DNA of 64,000 nucleotides from Dorea longicatena (GTDB taxonomy: Bacteria > Bacillota > Clostridia > Lachnospirales > Lachnospiraceae): positions 2,327,001 to 2,391,000 of the forward strand of contig NZ_CP100126.1 of the NCBI RefSeq assembly GCF_024168045.1, read 5' to 3'. The notes below the pieces were generated by a model. The model made no database searches, was not told the origin of the DNA, and saw only the letters and a list, made by a program, of their open reading frames with translations. This document shows, piece by piece, positions 36,174-45,094 of this stretch (positions are counted from its first letter, which is position 1; each line of letters starts with the position of its first letter). The translations under genes were made by a program, and so were the position numbers.

Positions 36174-36821
36174 TTCAATTCCTTGCAGTTCCTTCTGCAT
36201 CTCCCGAAAGAATTCCGACGTATGCCACCCATCCATCGCCGCATGGGCAATCGTAAACGTCAGCGGAAGTGTCAGTTTCCCGTTATCTTCTGTGTATTTA
36301 CCGAATGTAATGATCGGAAACAGCGGCACATGATCAGATGCTGTTGATGCCGCATATCCGGTGTAATCCAGCCATGGCACGCAGGAAATACAGTAAAAGT
36401 TCACCGGCTGTCCGGCTTTTGCCTTGATGCCTCTGACCTTCTTTGCAGCTTCTATGTCCGCTTCTATTCTCTTATAGAAAGTCGCAAAGTCATCATCGTA
36501 TTCGCTCCAGCAGTCAGAAAATGTGTGATCTTCTTTGTGGAAGATCGTATAATTCGGGTGTACAACATCCCACACTCCCAGACTGCCTTTTTCATCCGTC
36601 ATCATCTTCATAAATGGCAAGCGGTTCACAACATTTGACGTACACCAGATAAAGGCTGCATAGAAATGCACCCCCAAGCGGTCACATTCTGCTCTTAATC
36701 TTGTTACATCCAGGCGTGCTGTCATACTGTAGTTTACTTTTAATTTTTCGGTATAATACTTGTAGTGATCCTGGCGCGACCAGGTTGACTGATCGATTTT
36801 TCTATATGGTGGAAGACTCAT
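36162..36821 (-). CDS. Chloramphenicol acetyltransferase-like acyltransferase
   Basis: A 219-residue protein of the type A CAT fold. The catalytic His motif appears as IAHAAMDGWHTSEF (HxxxDG kept), and VNFYCISCVPWLDYTGY and the N-terminal DHYKYYTEK fit the family. Many chromosomal CAT-like proteins acetylate other substrates, so resistance should not be assumed. Its ribosome binding site overlaps the end of deoB (4 bp apart), so it is co-transcribed with it. The final codons (Leu-Gly-Ile-stop) lie in the right terminus of the 613-bp element. Confidence 0.88.
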   Translation of the reverse strand: MSLPPYRKIDQSTWSRQDHYKYYTEKLKVNYSMTARLDVTRLRAECDRLGVHFYAAFIWCTSNVVNRLPFMKMMTDEKGSLGVWDVVHPNYTIFHKEDHTFSDCWSEYDDDFATFYKRIEADIEAAKKVRGIKAKAGQPVNFYCISCVPWLDYTGYAASTASDHVPLFPIITFGKYTEDNGKLTLPLTFTIAHAAMDGWHTSEFFREMQKELQGIELGI

Positions 36822-36825
36822 AATG

Positions 36826-37998
36826 TCACCTCTTATTTCTTATTTCACCCCAGAAAGATTCCCCATCCCCCCGGTAGATACTTCCAAGAGCTTCCGCGAT
36901 CGTCGCCGCCATATCTGCAAACCCTTTTCTGGTATGCAGGTTTACTCCCGCTTTGATCTCTTTTCCATATATGAGGCAAGGCACATATTCCCTCGTATGA
37001 TCTGTTCCGGTATATCCGGGATCACAGCCATGGTCTGCCGTGATCATCAGCATATCATCATCCCGCATATTCGTAAGGAACTCTCCCAGCTGTTCATCAA
37101 ATTGCGTCAATGCTCCTGCATATCCTTCGATATCACGCCGGTGTCCATAGATCATATCCCCATCTACTAAGTTCACATAGCAAAGTCCGTCGAACTCTTT
37201 TTTCTGTATCTCGATCGTCTTTTCCATATTTTTTTCATTTCCCTGATTCGGGTAGGTCTCCGTCACTCCCTGCCCTTCAAAGATATCATAGATCTTTCCG
37301 ACACCGATCACATCTTTTCCTTCTGTTTTTAATGCATCCAACACCGTCTGTCTCGGCGGTGCAAGTGAAAAGTCATGCCGTCTGATCGTTCGTTCGTAAT
37401 TTGGCCATGTTCCGATGAATGGTCTTGCAATCACTCTTCCGACTCCGAGATCTCCCGTCAGCATCTCTCTGGCGATCTTGCAGTATTCATACAACTGCTC
37501 TACCGGAATTACATCCTCGTGCGCTGCGATCTGGCATACACTGTCCGCAGATGTATATACGATCAGTGCTCCTGTCTCTTCCTGCTCCCGGCCATAATCA
37601 TGAATGACCTGTGTGCCTGAATACGGCAGATTACATAGAATCTTTCTTCCCGTCCTTTTTGAAAATTCCTCTATGAATGCTTTTGGGAATCCATTTGGAA
37701 ATTTTGGAAGTGGATCCGGTGTTACGATTCCCGCCATTTCCCAGTGTCCGGTCGTCGTATCCTTTCCACAGGATAATTCCTGCATTCTTGCAAAACTTCC
37801 GGTCGGATTCTCTGTGCTTTTTGCATATTCCATACCATCGATCTGGTAGATTCCGATCTTTTCCATATTCGGAATATGAAGTTTCCCGCTGTCATAGCAA
37901 CTCTTCCATGTATTACTTCCGATATCACCAAATTTATCCGCATCCGGTGCTTCACCGATGCCTGCACTGTCCAATACGATCCAAAAAATACGTTTCAT
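36826..37998 (-). CDS. deoB: Phosphopentomutase
   Basis: A 390-residue member of the alkaline phosphatase superfamily that interconverts (deoxy)ribose 1- and 5-phosphate in nucleoside salvage. Motifs are complete: VLDSAGIGEAPDADKFGD with the metal ligands near residue 10, KDTTTGHWEM with the phosphorylated Thr, and NLVDGDMIYGHR and TADHGCDPGYTGTDHTRE. Length is normal. AAAGGAC precedes the ATG. No nucleoside phosphorylase is adjacent. Confidence 0.96.
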   Translation of the reverse strand: MKRIFWIVLDSAGIGEAPDADKFGDIGSNTWKSCYDSGKLHIPNMEKIGIYQIDGMEYAKSTENPTGSFARMQELSCGKDTTTGHWEMAGIVTPDPLPKFPNGFPKAFIEEFSKRTGRKILCNLPYSGTQVIHDYGREQEETGALIVYTSADSVCQIAAHEDVIPVEQLYEYCKIAREMLTGDLGVGRVIARPFIGTWPNYERTIRRHDFSLAPPRQTVLDALKTEGKDVIGVGKIYDIFEGQGVTETYPNQGNEKNMEKTIEIQKKEFDGLCYVNLVDGDMIYGHRRDIEGYAGALTQFDEQLGEFLTNMRDDDMLMITADHGCDPGYTGTDHTREYVPCLIYGKEIKAGVNLHTRKGFADMAATIAEALGSIYRGDGESFWGEIRNKR

Positions 37999-38134
37999 AG
38001 AATCAGTCCTTTCGGTCTTTTTCTTTTATTATAAGTCTATATAAGAAGACTGTGCAAGATACATGAATCCATAATTTGTTATTCTCACTAATAAAATCGC
38101 GCCTTTAAATTATCCATTAGTAAGTAAATATATA

Positions 38135-38163
38135 TTGTATTTTTCGTTGTTAATTGTTATAAT
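38135..38163 (+). promoter_or_regulatory. Promoter of the small toxin mRNA
   Basis: TTGTAT (38135-38140), a 17-bp spacer and TATAAT (38158-38163), followed by a structured leader of about 110 nt. Confidence 0.65.
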
Positions 38164-38277
38164 CATATCACGGGTGCTACCAAAACGGTAGGCGGTTAGT
38201 CCTTCTGCAGAGGGACTGTGCCCCTCTGATTACATAGAAACCTGAAAAGGAATTCACTGGAAAGGAGGGCTAAGCCA

Positions 38278-38376
38278 ATGAGTATTATGGATTTTTTAGC
38301 TATCATCAGTTTCGGCTTATCATGCTTCAGCATCGGATACACTATTGGTAAGGATAATCATAAGACACAAAAATAG
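38278..38376 (+). CDS. Short hydrophobic peptide, putative type I toxin (holin-like)
   Basis: A 32-codon ORF beginning MSIMDFLAIISFGLS, with one membrane segment at about residues 5-24 and a charged tail GKDNHKTQK. AAAGGAGGGC lies about 10 nt upstream. The size and layout fit the small membrane toxins annotated as holin-like in Firmicutes. The long leader folds on itself (CTACC/GGTAG, AGTCC/GGACT), which usually limits translation of such toxins. An antisense promoter faces it from downstream. Confidence 0.75.
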   Translation: MSIMDFLAIISFGLSCFSIGYTIGKDNHKTQK

Positions 38377-38458
38377 CCGCCCACAGTCTGGTAAACTAAG
38401 CGACTATTTTTACTAAATTATTATCGGGCTAACCGTCTATCGGTAGCACTCTTTTTCT
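38366..38458 (-). ncRNA. Putative antisense RNA antitoxin
   Basis: A strong minus-strand promoter (TTGACA 38493-38488, 17-bp spacer, TAGTAT 38470-38465) would start an RNA near 38458. That RNA runs back over the 3' end of the toxin mRNA to the shared hairpin at 38370-38410. Its 5' end (GTGCTACC...CGGTTAG) resembles the 5' leader of the toxin mRNA. No ORF is present. This is the arrangement of convergent type I systems. The ends are inferred, not mapped. Confidence 0.6.
38370..38411. terminator. Bidirectional terminator shared by toxin and antisense RNA
   Basis: AAAATAGCCGC (38370-38380) pairs imperfectly with GCGACTATTTT (38400-38410). Each strand ends in a T-run. Confidence 0.7.
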
Positions 38459-38464
38459 ATAACT

Positions 38465-38493
38465 ATACTAACATCATCTTATGAATATGTCAA
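38465..38493 (-). promoter_or_regulatory. Antisense RNA promoter
   Basis: TTGACA, a 17-bp spacer and TAGTAT on the minus strand. It is stronger by consensus than the facing toxin promoter. Confidence 0.65.
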
Positions 38494-38513
38494 AAGATTT
38501 TTCAACAATAAAT

Positions 38514-39905
38514 CTACTCTACTACTGATTTTCTTACATTCACCTTCGTACGCTCTTCCCGGTCGAAGAATTTCTTAGTTTCGCTGATAACCACTTTTCG
38601 AAGTCCAAGTAATGCGATCAGATTCGGAATGATCATCAGCGCATTGGTAATATCCGCCATCAGCCAGATTGGTTCCAGTGTCAGGAACGGCGCTGTTGCA
38701 ATTGCCAGAATATAAACGATCTTAAAAATCTTGATACTTCCTGTCTTTCCGGTGAGATACAGCACACATCTTTCTCCATAATAGTTCCATCCGAGGATCG
38801 TAGTAAATGAGAAGAAGATAATTCCTACTGCTACCAGATACATACCAATATTAAACGGAAGTCCGGCATTATATGCCTTTGTAACCAGAACACTTCCGCT
38901 TAAATCAGTTTTATCAAGCAAGCCGCTTGAGATTACAACCAGTCCTGTCATAGAACATGTCAGAATTGTGGTGAAAAATACACTTGTCATTGAAATCAAC
39001 CCCTGCTTTACACAGGAATCTGTCTTTGCTGCTGCCGCCACGATTGGTGAACTTCCAAGCCCAGCCTCATTCGTGTATACACCTCTTGCCACACCGGTTC
39101 TCATAGCTGTCATGAAAGAGACCACAGCCGTTCCTGCTGCTCCGCCAAGTGCAGATTCCTTAGAAAATGCACAGGAAAATATCTCTGCAAATGCTCCCGG
39201 AATTGCGGAATGGTTCACGATCAGAATCACCATTGATCCACCAATGAAAGAAATTGCCATAAATGGAACAACAAACTGTGCAACTTTCGAGATTGCCTGA
39301 ATTCCGCCAAGTGTTACAACTGCTGTTAATACAGTAACAATAATTCCAATAACAATGACTGGAATATGGAATGAATCATGCACCGACTCTGTAATCGCAT
39401 TTACCTGTGGAAAGGTACCACATCCAAGAAGTGCTGTTACAACTCCGAAAAATGCAAAGATTTTTGCCAGCCATTTGAATTTATCTCCCATTCCATTCTC
39501 GATATAATACATCGGTCCTCCGGCGATTTCACCTTTTTCATCTTTTACACGGAATTTTACAGCCAGAAGTGCCTCAGCATATTTTGTTGTCATTCCAAGA
39601 AGCGCAGATACCCACATCCAGAACATCGCTCCAGGTCCACCGATACGAAGAGCTGTTGCCACACCTACGATACTTCCGGTTCCGATATCGGCAGCCAGTG
39701 TTGTGCAAAGTGTTGCAAACGGAGATACATCGCCTGCCCCTTCTTCTTTTTCAAAAATACTTTTCAGTGCCCTTGGAAATTTACATATCTGTATTCCTCG
39801 TAATTTATATGTAAAATACAGACCAGTTCCCATCAGAAGCACCAATGTCGGCGGTCCCCAGACAAATGTCTGAATTGTTTCCAGTAACTTCATAAATGTT
39901 TCCAT
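38514..39905 (-). CDS. Alanine/glycine:cation symporter (AGCS family)
   Basis: A 463-residue sodium symporter with about ten helices. Family features include an N-terminal GTGLYFTYKLRGIQ, the motif GTGSIVGVATALRIGGPGAMFWMW, GGPMYYIENGMG and GVARGVYTNEAGLGSSPI. It takes up alanine, glycine or D-alanine. GGGAGG precedes the ATG. It lies downstream of the dicarboxylate/amino-acid symporter on the same strand, separated by a strong hairpin. Confidence 0.94.
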   Translation of the reverse strand: METFMKLLETIQTFVWGPPTLVLLMGTGLYFTYKLRGIQICKFPRALKSIFEKEEGAGDVSPFATLCTTLAADIGTGSIVGVATALRIGGPGAMFWMWVSALLGMTTKYAEALLAVKFRVKDEKGEIAGGPMYYIENGMGDKFKWLAKIFAFFGVVTALLGCGTFPQVNAITESVHDSFHIPVIVIGIIVTVLTAVVTLGGIQAISKVAQFVVPFMAISFIGGSMVILIVNHSAIPGAFAEIFSCAFSKESALGGAAGTAVVSFMTAMRTGVARGVYTNEAGLGSSPIVAAAAKTDSCVKQGLISMTSVFFTTILTCSMTGLVVISSGLLDKTDLSGSVLVTKAYNAGLPFNIGMYLVAVGIIFFSFTTILGWNYYGERCVLYLTGKTGSIKIFKIVYILAIATAPFLTLEPIWLMADITNALMIIPNLIALLGLRKVVISETKKFFDREERTKVNVRKSVVE

Positions 39906-39954
39906 TTTTTTCCTCCCAGTTGTTAAATTCCTGTCAATAAATAGTCATTTTTTT

Positions 39955-39980
39955 GGCAACGGATGAATACATCCGTTGCC
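39955..39980. other. Perfect 11-bp hairpin between two symporter genes
   Basis: GGCAACGGATG pairs with CATCCGTTGCC with a 4-nt loop. On the minus strand it is followed by an A-run, not a T-run, so it may be an mRNA-stability or processing hairpin rather than a classical terminator. Confidence 0.6.
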
Positions 39981-40007
39981 GTTATGAAAAGTTTATCAGT
40001 TACATTT

Positions 40008-41360
40008 TTAGCTGTTATATTTTTCTTTATCCAGCTCTTTTTCTTTCGCATTTACGATTACGTTTACTGTGGCATCACCGATAACGTTCAGTGGCAGGAG
40101 TGCCATTTCTACCGGACGGTTGATTGCAACAACCAATGCGTAAGCGATCATACATGCATCAGATGTCCATCCAAGTCCTGAAAGGATCGTTACGATCAGT
40201 GTAGTACCTGCGATTGGAATAGCAGGACATCCCATAGCTGCACAGATTGATAAGAATGCGATCGTTGCGAGGTTGGCAGGTGTTACATCAATTCCTGCAC
40301 TTGTTGCAATAAATGTTGCTGCGAACATATGCATAACGGTTGTTCCGTTCATATTGATCGTCATACCTGTCGGTAATACAAAGCTTGTAATCTCTTCGCT
40401 GCATCCAAGTTCATCAATACATGTCCTTGTATTGAGCGGCAGACATGCTGCTGATGAGTTTGTTGAAAATCCGAACACACCGACCTTCGCAATTTTCTTG
40501 ATAAACTGAATTGGATTCATCTTTGTTGTTACCCAGATACCAATAGGATAAATTGTAACAACCAATACGAATAAGGTTACCATTGCAGCTACGATATAAG
40601 CAGCAGCCGGTGCAAGGTACTCTGTTCCGTAAATTGCAAATGTTCTTGAGATCAGGCAGAAAATTGCAATCGGACCAACTTTGTTAATTAAGAATGTAAG
40701 GTATAACTGAATGATTTCGTTGACACTTTCCAGCACTTTCTTCAGTGGATCAGCTTTTTCTCCCAGTGCATTCATGCAAAGTCCAATGATAATTGCTACT
40801 ACTACAACTGCCAGAATACTGTTGTTGCTGCTAAATGCGGCAGCAATATTGGACGGTACTGCATTTACGATTGTTGCCAGTGGGTTAAATGCATCCAGTG
40901 TTGCTGCATCTGTAACTGCCTCACTTGGAAGTGTTACGTTGAAAAATCCTGCTGATTTTACCGCATATGCAACGATACCTGCTAAGAATGCACCACATAC
41001 ATAGAACAGAAAGAATCCGATCAGTGTACGTCCTGCAATTCTTCCAAGCTTTGTGGAACTTGAAATACTGCACATCGCAAGGCTGAGGGATACTAATACA
41101 AGTGGTACAATCGCAAGCTGTAATCCTCTCATAAATAACTGGCCTATAATGTAGAAAAGACCAATTGCACTAACACCATCTTCTGCTGTAATGTCCTGGA
41201 ACAGGATCTTGTTGAGTATCGTCCATGCACCCTCATTACCAGAAGAGATCAACTGCTCTCTTAATAAAAGAAAAGCAATTCCCACCAACAGGCCGCCGAC
41301 AAGAGCGATCATCATTTTCTTTACAACCGACATTGGCTGTTTTTTCGTTGTGTTACTCAT
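40008..41360 (-). CDS. Dicarboxylate/amino acid:cation symporter (DAACS family)
   Basis: A 450-residue transporter of the GltP/SstT type. Conserved hairpin and transport motifs are visible: GVFGFSTNSSAACLPLN (serine-rich hairpin), FVLPTGMTINMNGTTVMH and the substrate-site region IPIAGTTLIVTILSGLGWTSD. The MNMDGT-type motif reads INMNGTT, which suggests serine, threonine or another neutral amino acid as much as glutamate. AAGGAG lies 10 nt before the ATG at 41360. It faces a class V aminotransferase gene across a 278-bp AT-rich gap. Confidence 0.92.
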   Translation of the reverse strand: MSNTTKKQPMSVVKKMMIALVGGLLVGIAFLLLREQLISSGNEGAWTILNKILFQDITAEDGVSAIGLFYIIGQLFMRGLQLAIVPLVLVSLSLAMCSISSSTKLGRIAGRTLIGFFLFYVCGAFLAGIVAYAVKSAGFFNVTLPSEAVTDAATLDAFNPLATIVNAVPSNIAAAFSSNNSILAVVVVAIIIGLCMNALGEKADPLKKVLESVNEIIQLYLTFLINKVGPIAIFCLISRTFAIYGTEYLAPAAAYIVAAMVTLFVLVVTIYPIGIWVTTKMNPIQFIKKIAKVGVFGFSTNSSAACLPLNTRTCIDELGCSEEITSFVLPTGMTINMNGTTVMHMFAATFIATSAGIDVTPANLATIAFLSICAAMGCPAIPIAGTTLIVTILSGLGWTSDACMIAYALVVAINRPVEMALLPLNVIGDATVNVIVNAKEKELDKEKYNS

Positions 41361-41638
41361 TGTTGTTCTACTCCTTTTCCTTTTTGTTTTCATTAGAATT
41401 TACTAATTTTTTCTATAAACCGCGCGTTTATTTATGAACTACATACAATGTAACATGGATGCGGTCGTAAGTAAAATTAATTATTTGTCTATAAAATATC
41501 AATATCTTTTATATTATCTATATTATCAAATATTAATATCGTTAATATTATACAGCAACATTATTCATTTCTCTTTTCACAACAACATTGATATAATAAA
41601 GACAACCAATAGATTCAAGCCAATAAGGAGGAAAAATT

Positions 41639-42934
41639 ATGGCTACTAAATATGGGGAATTATTTTCAGATGAATATCAGAAAAGCTTAAAAGAACAGTT
41701 TTGTTATGCCGATACAGATCCGGATTATGGAGACCGGCTCTTCTTTGAGAACTCCGGCGGATCTCTCAGACTCAGGGCTGCTGTAGAAGCCAAAGCCGGA
41801 CTGGAAGAATATCCAGACTGTCCGGAACGTGTACGTGGAAAAGGATATGATCTTTCTTATTATGTAAGTGAAGGAACAAAAGAAATCCTTGAAGTTGTGT
41901 TTGGTGCAAAGAGTGGTGCTCTTATCACTGAACTTTCTGCTTCCCAGACAATGTTCCATGCTGTCGGAACAATCATGGAAAATGTTAAATGGGGAAAAAA
42001 TGCAGTTACATCTGCACTGGAACATCCGTCTGCTCATGATGCGGTAGAATACTACTGTAAGCAGACAGGAAGAGAATTCCGTGAAGTTCCTGCAAATCAG
42101 ACAACCGGTGGTCTTGATCCTGATACGATTATGCAGTACGTAGACAAAGACACCGTTTTATTAAGCATCATGGCTGCTTCCAACATTTCCGGAAATATCA
42201 TGGATATCAAGGAAATTGCAAGACGTGCCAAAGAGATCAATCCTGACATCTACATTGTAAGTGACGCAGTACAGCATGCACCACATGCCGTTATAGATGT
42301 TGAAGACTGGGGTGTAGATGTATCCAACTTCGCACCTTACAAATTCTTTGGTGTACGTGGATGTGGATACTGTTATGTATCTGACCGTGTTGCGAGCATG
42401 ACGCACAGAAAACTCACATGTAAAGCTCCTGATGTATGGGCTCTCGGAACTCCTACACCTGGTAACTTCGCATCTATGATGGCAGTCATCGATTATGTAT
42501 GCGATATTGCAAAACATTTCCTTGGAGACAAAGCTGAAGGAATGAGCAAACGTGAGCTCTATGTAGAAGGTATGAACAGAATCCATCTGCAGGAAAGAGG
42601 ACTTCTCTACCGTATGCTGGAAGGAACAGAAGAAGTTCCTGGTCTTCGTCATATTCCTGGCGTAGAAGTCTATGTCGATATGGAAGATCTTACATACAAG
42701 GATTTAATCATTGCTATGGGTATTAAAGGTATTGAATATGCTGACTGTGCTCAGAAATATTTGGAACACGGTGTAACAATCTTTGAACGTGTTAAAAGCA
42801 GTCCATATTCAAAACGTATCGTAGAAACACTCGGACTTGACGGAGCACTCCGTGTATCTCCTCTTCATTGCCATGGCAGAGATGACGTAGACAAGTTCTT
42901 AAAAATCACAAAGGACATTGCAGAAGGGAAATAA
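41639..42934 (+). CDS. Class V aminotransferase-fold PLP enzyme
   Basis: A 431-residue PLP protein. The Lys is in NFAPYKFFGVRGCGY (about residue 237), preceded by YIVSDAVQHAPH with the cofactor Asp. It is related to cysteine desulfurase/isopenicillin epimerase-like proteins rather than to standard serine-pyruvate aminotransferases, and the reaction is unknown. AGGAGG lies 9 nt before the ATG. It stands between the symporter and the D-2-hydroxyacid dehydrogenase, so a role in degrading an imported amino or hydroxy acid is likely. Confidence 0.82.
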   Translation: MATKYGELFSDEYQKSLKEQFCYADTDPDYGDRLFFENSGGSLRLRAAVEAKAGLEEYPDCPERVRGKGYDLSYYVSEGTKEILEVVFGAKSGALITELSASQTMFHAVGTIMENVKWGKNAVTSALEHPSAHDAVEYYCKQTGREFREVPANQTTGGLDPDTIMQYVDKDTVLLSIMAASNISGNIMDIKEIARRAKEINPDIYIVSDAVQHAPHAVIDVEDWGVDVSNFAPYKFFGVRGCGYCYVSDRVASMTHRKLTCKAPDVWALGTPTPGNFASMMAVIDYVCDIAKHFLGDKAEGMSKRELYVEGMNRIHLQERGLLYRMLEGTEEVPGLRHIPGVEVYVDMEDLTYKDLIIAMGIKGIEYADCAQKYLEHGVTIFERVKSSPYSKRIVETLGLDGALRVSPLHCHGRDDVDKFLKITKDIAEGK

Positions 42935-42960
42935 CCCCCATTCCTCATCTTTTGAATAGC

Positions 42961-42992
42961 GAGAAGCTGTTATCTGGCAGCTTCTCTTTTTT
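42961..42992 (+). terminator. Terminator after the class V PLP enzyme
   Basis: GAGAAGCTG pairs with CAGCTTCTC, followed by seven T. Confidence 0.85.
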
Positions 42993-43021
42993 GTATATAA
43001 ATATCTGGAAAGTGTACCAAA

Positions 43022-43064
43022 GAAAGCCTTTCACAGAGTTTTGATAACTCTGTGAAAGGCTTTC
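43022..43064 (-). terminator. Perfect 19-bp hairpin, terminator of the minus-strand pxp/dehydrogenase genes
   Basis: GAAAGCCTTTCACAGAGTT is fully complementary to 43046-43064 around a 5-nt loop. On the minus strand it ends in a short T-rich stretch. Confidence 0.75.
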
Positions 43065-43080
43065 CTTTATCATATTTATT

Positions 43081-44046
43081 CTATTTGTTTACCTGGTTTA
43101 CTGTATTTCCCTCAAGGAAGGCTTTAATATTATCTACTGTGATATCCATGATTCTCTGTCTTGATGCCTGAGCTGCCCATGAAATATGTGGAGTGATGAT
43201 ACAGTTCTTAGCTGTTAACAGTGGATTATCGCCTTTGATCGGCTCTGTAGACACAACATCAAGTCCTGCTGCGTATACCTTACCGCTGTTCAGTGCATCT
43301 GCCAGATCCTGCTCTACAACAAGCTGTCCACGGCTGTTATTGATGAGGATTACACCGTCTTTCATCTTGGCGATGTTCTCTTTGTTGATTATTCCTTCTG
43401 TAGCCGGGAATAACGGGCAGTGAAGGAAGATCACATCAGAACGGGCAAATAACTCATCTAATGACACATATTCAGCCAGTTTCTTTCCTGCTTCGCTTTC
43501 ATGTGCATCATATGCAATTACTTCCATGTCTAATGCATTCAGAAGTTTTGCTGTAGCCTGTCCGATTCTTCCAAGTCCGATGATTCCGGCTGTCTTTCCA
43601 TAGAGCTCGATCATTGGGTAATCCCAGAAGCACCAGTCAGGATTGTTCTCCCATTTTCCTTCTTTTACACATTCGTCGTGATGTCCGTAATGTGAACAGA
43701 TTTCAAGGAGAAGTCCGAGTGCATACTGTCCTACGATCTGTGTTCCGTATGTAGGTACATTTACCACCGGAATGCCTTTTTCTTTTGCGTATGCATAATC
43801 AACAACATTGTATCCTGTTGCAAGAACAGCAATCAGTTTGATATTTTCACATTTATCCATTGTTTCTTTGGAAATAGGAGTTTTGTTGATCACTACAATC
43901 TCTGCATCTCCGATACGCTCTGCGATTAATGGCGACTCTTCATAAGAAGTTCTGTCATAGACTTCTACTTCTCCTAATTCTTTTAATGCATCCCAGCTTA
44001 AATCTCCAGGATTCTCTGTGTAACCGTCTAATACTACAATTTTCAT
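43081..44046 (-). CDS. D-2-hydroxyacid dehydrogenase (hydroxypyruvate/glycerate dehydrogenase type)
   Basis: A 321-residue NAD-dependent dehydrogenase. The Rossmann motif GLGRIGQATAKLL (about residues 148-160), the active-site Arg in NNSRGQLV, Glu in VVSTEP and His in TPHISWA are all present. It is closest in pattern to hydroxypyruvate reductases. The ATG at 44046 has AAGGTGAG upstream; a GTG four codons earlier is a weaker choice. It is the last gene of the pxp block. With glycerate kinase at 51 kb it could convert hydroxypyruvate to glycerate and then to phosphoglycerate. Confidence 0.92.
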   Translation of the reverse strand: MKIVVLDGYTENPGDLSWDALKELGEVEVYDRTSYEESPLIAERIGDAEIVVINKTPISKETMDKCENIKLIAVLATGYNVVDYAYAKEKGIPVVNVPTYGTQIVGQYALGLLLEICSHYGHHDECVKEGKWENNPDWCFWDYPMIELYGKTAGIIGLGRIGQATAKLLNALDMEVIAYDAHESEAGKKLAEYVSLDELFARSDVIFLHCPLFPATEGIINKENIAKMKDGVILINNSRGQLVVEQDLADALNSGKVYAAGLDVVSTEPIKGDNPLLTAKNCIITPHISWAAQASRQRIMDITVDNIKAFLEGNTVNQVNK

Positions 44047-44133
44047 AACATTTCTCACCTTTCTCTTTTATTAGCATTTTGTTTTATTTCATTTCCATGT
44101 GCAATCCTGCATGATCATCACTTGAATGACCAC

Positions 44134-45078
44134 TTACGCATTCAGCCTTTCATCCAGTGCCTTAATCGACTCCAGCTCTCTGATATAAAGATCCTGGGCC
44201 AGATCCAGACTTACATTGACAAAACGTACTTTCTGTCCCGGCTGTGCCTGTGCAATCTTTGCAAGATCCACGGAAATTACTGTTCCTATCTTGGCATATC
44301 CTCCGGTGCTCTGTCTGTCCGATAACATGATGATCGGCTTTCCATTTGTTGGCACCTGGATGGATCCGACGGAAATACCATCTGTATTGATATTACCATC
44401 TCCGACATGTTCGATCGGCTCCCGTTCGATACGACAGCCCATACGGTCAAATTCATTGGTGATCACACCACTGTTCCAAAAGAAGCTCTTTACTCCTGCT
44501 TCTGTAAATTCATCATCCTGTGGTCCCAGTACCACACGAAGAACGATCTCTTTCTTTGGATATACACTTGCCGGTACTTTTCTTGCTTCCATATTCGGAA
44601 GTATTGTCTTCGCTGAGACAAATCCAATCTCATCACTTTTTTCAAGTTTTCGTCCCTTTACTCCTCCAAGATGATTACGAAGCAGTGTTGATTTACTTCC
44701 CATCACGATCGGAATATCCAGACCGCCTGCAAATGCAATATATCCGCGGCATCCATTTCTTGCTCCTGCGAAGGAAAGCGTCTGTCCTTCTTTCACCAGA
44801 ACCGCCCGATACATCGGAAATTCATTGCCGTCAAGCATCGGAGTCAGATCTCCGCCCGTCACTGCAATGATATTATCACTGGTAAACTTTAATGTCGGAC
44901 CGATAAATGTCATCTCCAGTGCCCCTTCTCCCATATCGTTTCCTACCAGTATATTGGCGATATGAAACGAATGATTATCCATGGCTCCTGAGGTAGATAC
45001 TCCGAATGCCTGATATCCGAATCTTCCTTCATCCTGTACAGTCGTCAGGATTCCACCATTTTCAACTATTATTCCCAT
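44134..45078 (-). CDS. pxpC: 5-oxoprolinase subunit C (PxpC, KipA-like)
   Basis: A 314-residue biotin-dependent carboxyltransferase-domain protein. The start GIIVENGGILTTVQDEGRFGYQAFGVSTSGAMD is diagnostic of PxpC/KipA. With PxpA and PxpB it cleaves 5-oxoproline to glutamate using ATP. GGAGG is upstream of the ATG, and the gene starts 16 bp after pxpB. Confidence 0.95.
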   Translation of the reverse strand: MGIIVENGGILTTVQDEGRFGYQAFGVSTSGAMDNHSFHIANILVGNDMGEGALEMTFIGPTLKFTSDNIIAVTGGDLTPMLDGNEFPMYRAVLVKEGQTLSFAGARNGCRGYIAFAGGLDIPIVMGSKSTLLRNHLGGVKGRKLEKSDEIGFVSAKTILPNMEARKVPASVYPKKEIVLRVVLGPQDDEFTEAGVKSFFWNSGVITNEFDRMGCRIEREPIEHVGDGNINTDGISVGSIQVPTNGKPIIMLSDRQSTGGYAKIGTVISVDLAKIAQAQPGQKVRFVNVSLDLAQDLYIRELESIKALDERLNA

Positions 45079-45094
45079 ATCATGACCTCCGATT

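Noticed and set aside
36162..36821. Chloramphenicol resistance gene
   Set aside because: Only the fold and HxxxDG motif support CAT. It is co-transcribed with deoB and not on a mobile resistance element, so resistance is unsupported.
41361..41638. Small protein gene in the AT-rich gap before the class V PLP enzyme
   Set aside because: The open frame is Tyr/Ile/Asn-rich as expected from AT-rich DNA and has no ribosome binding site.
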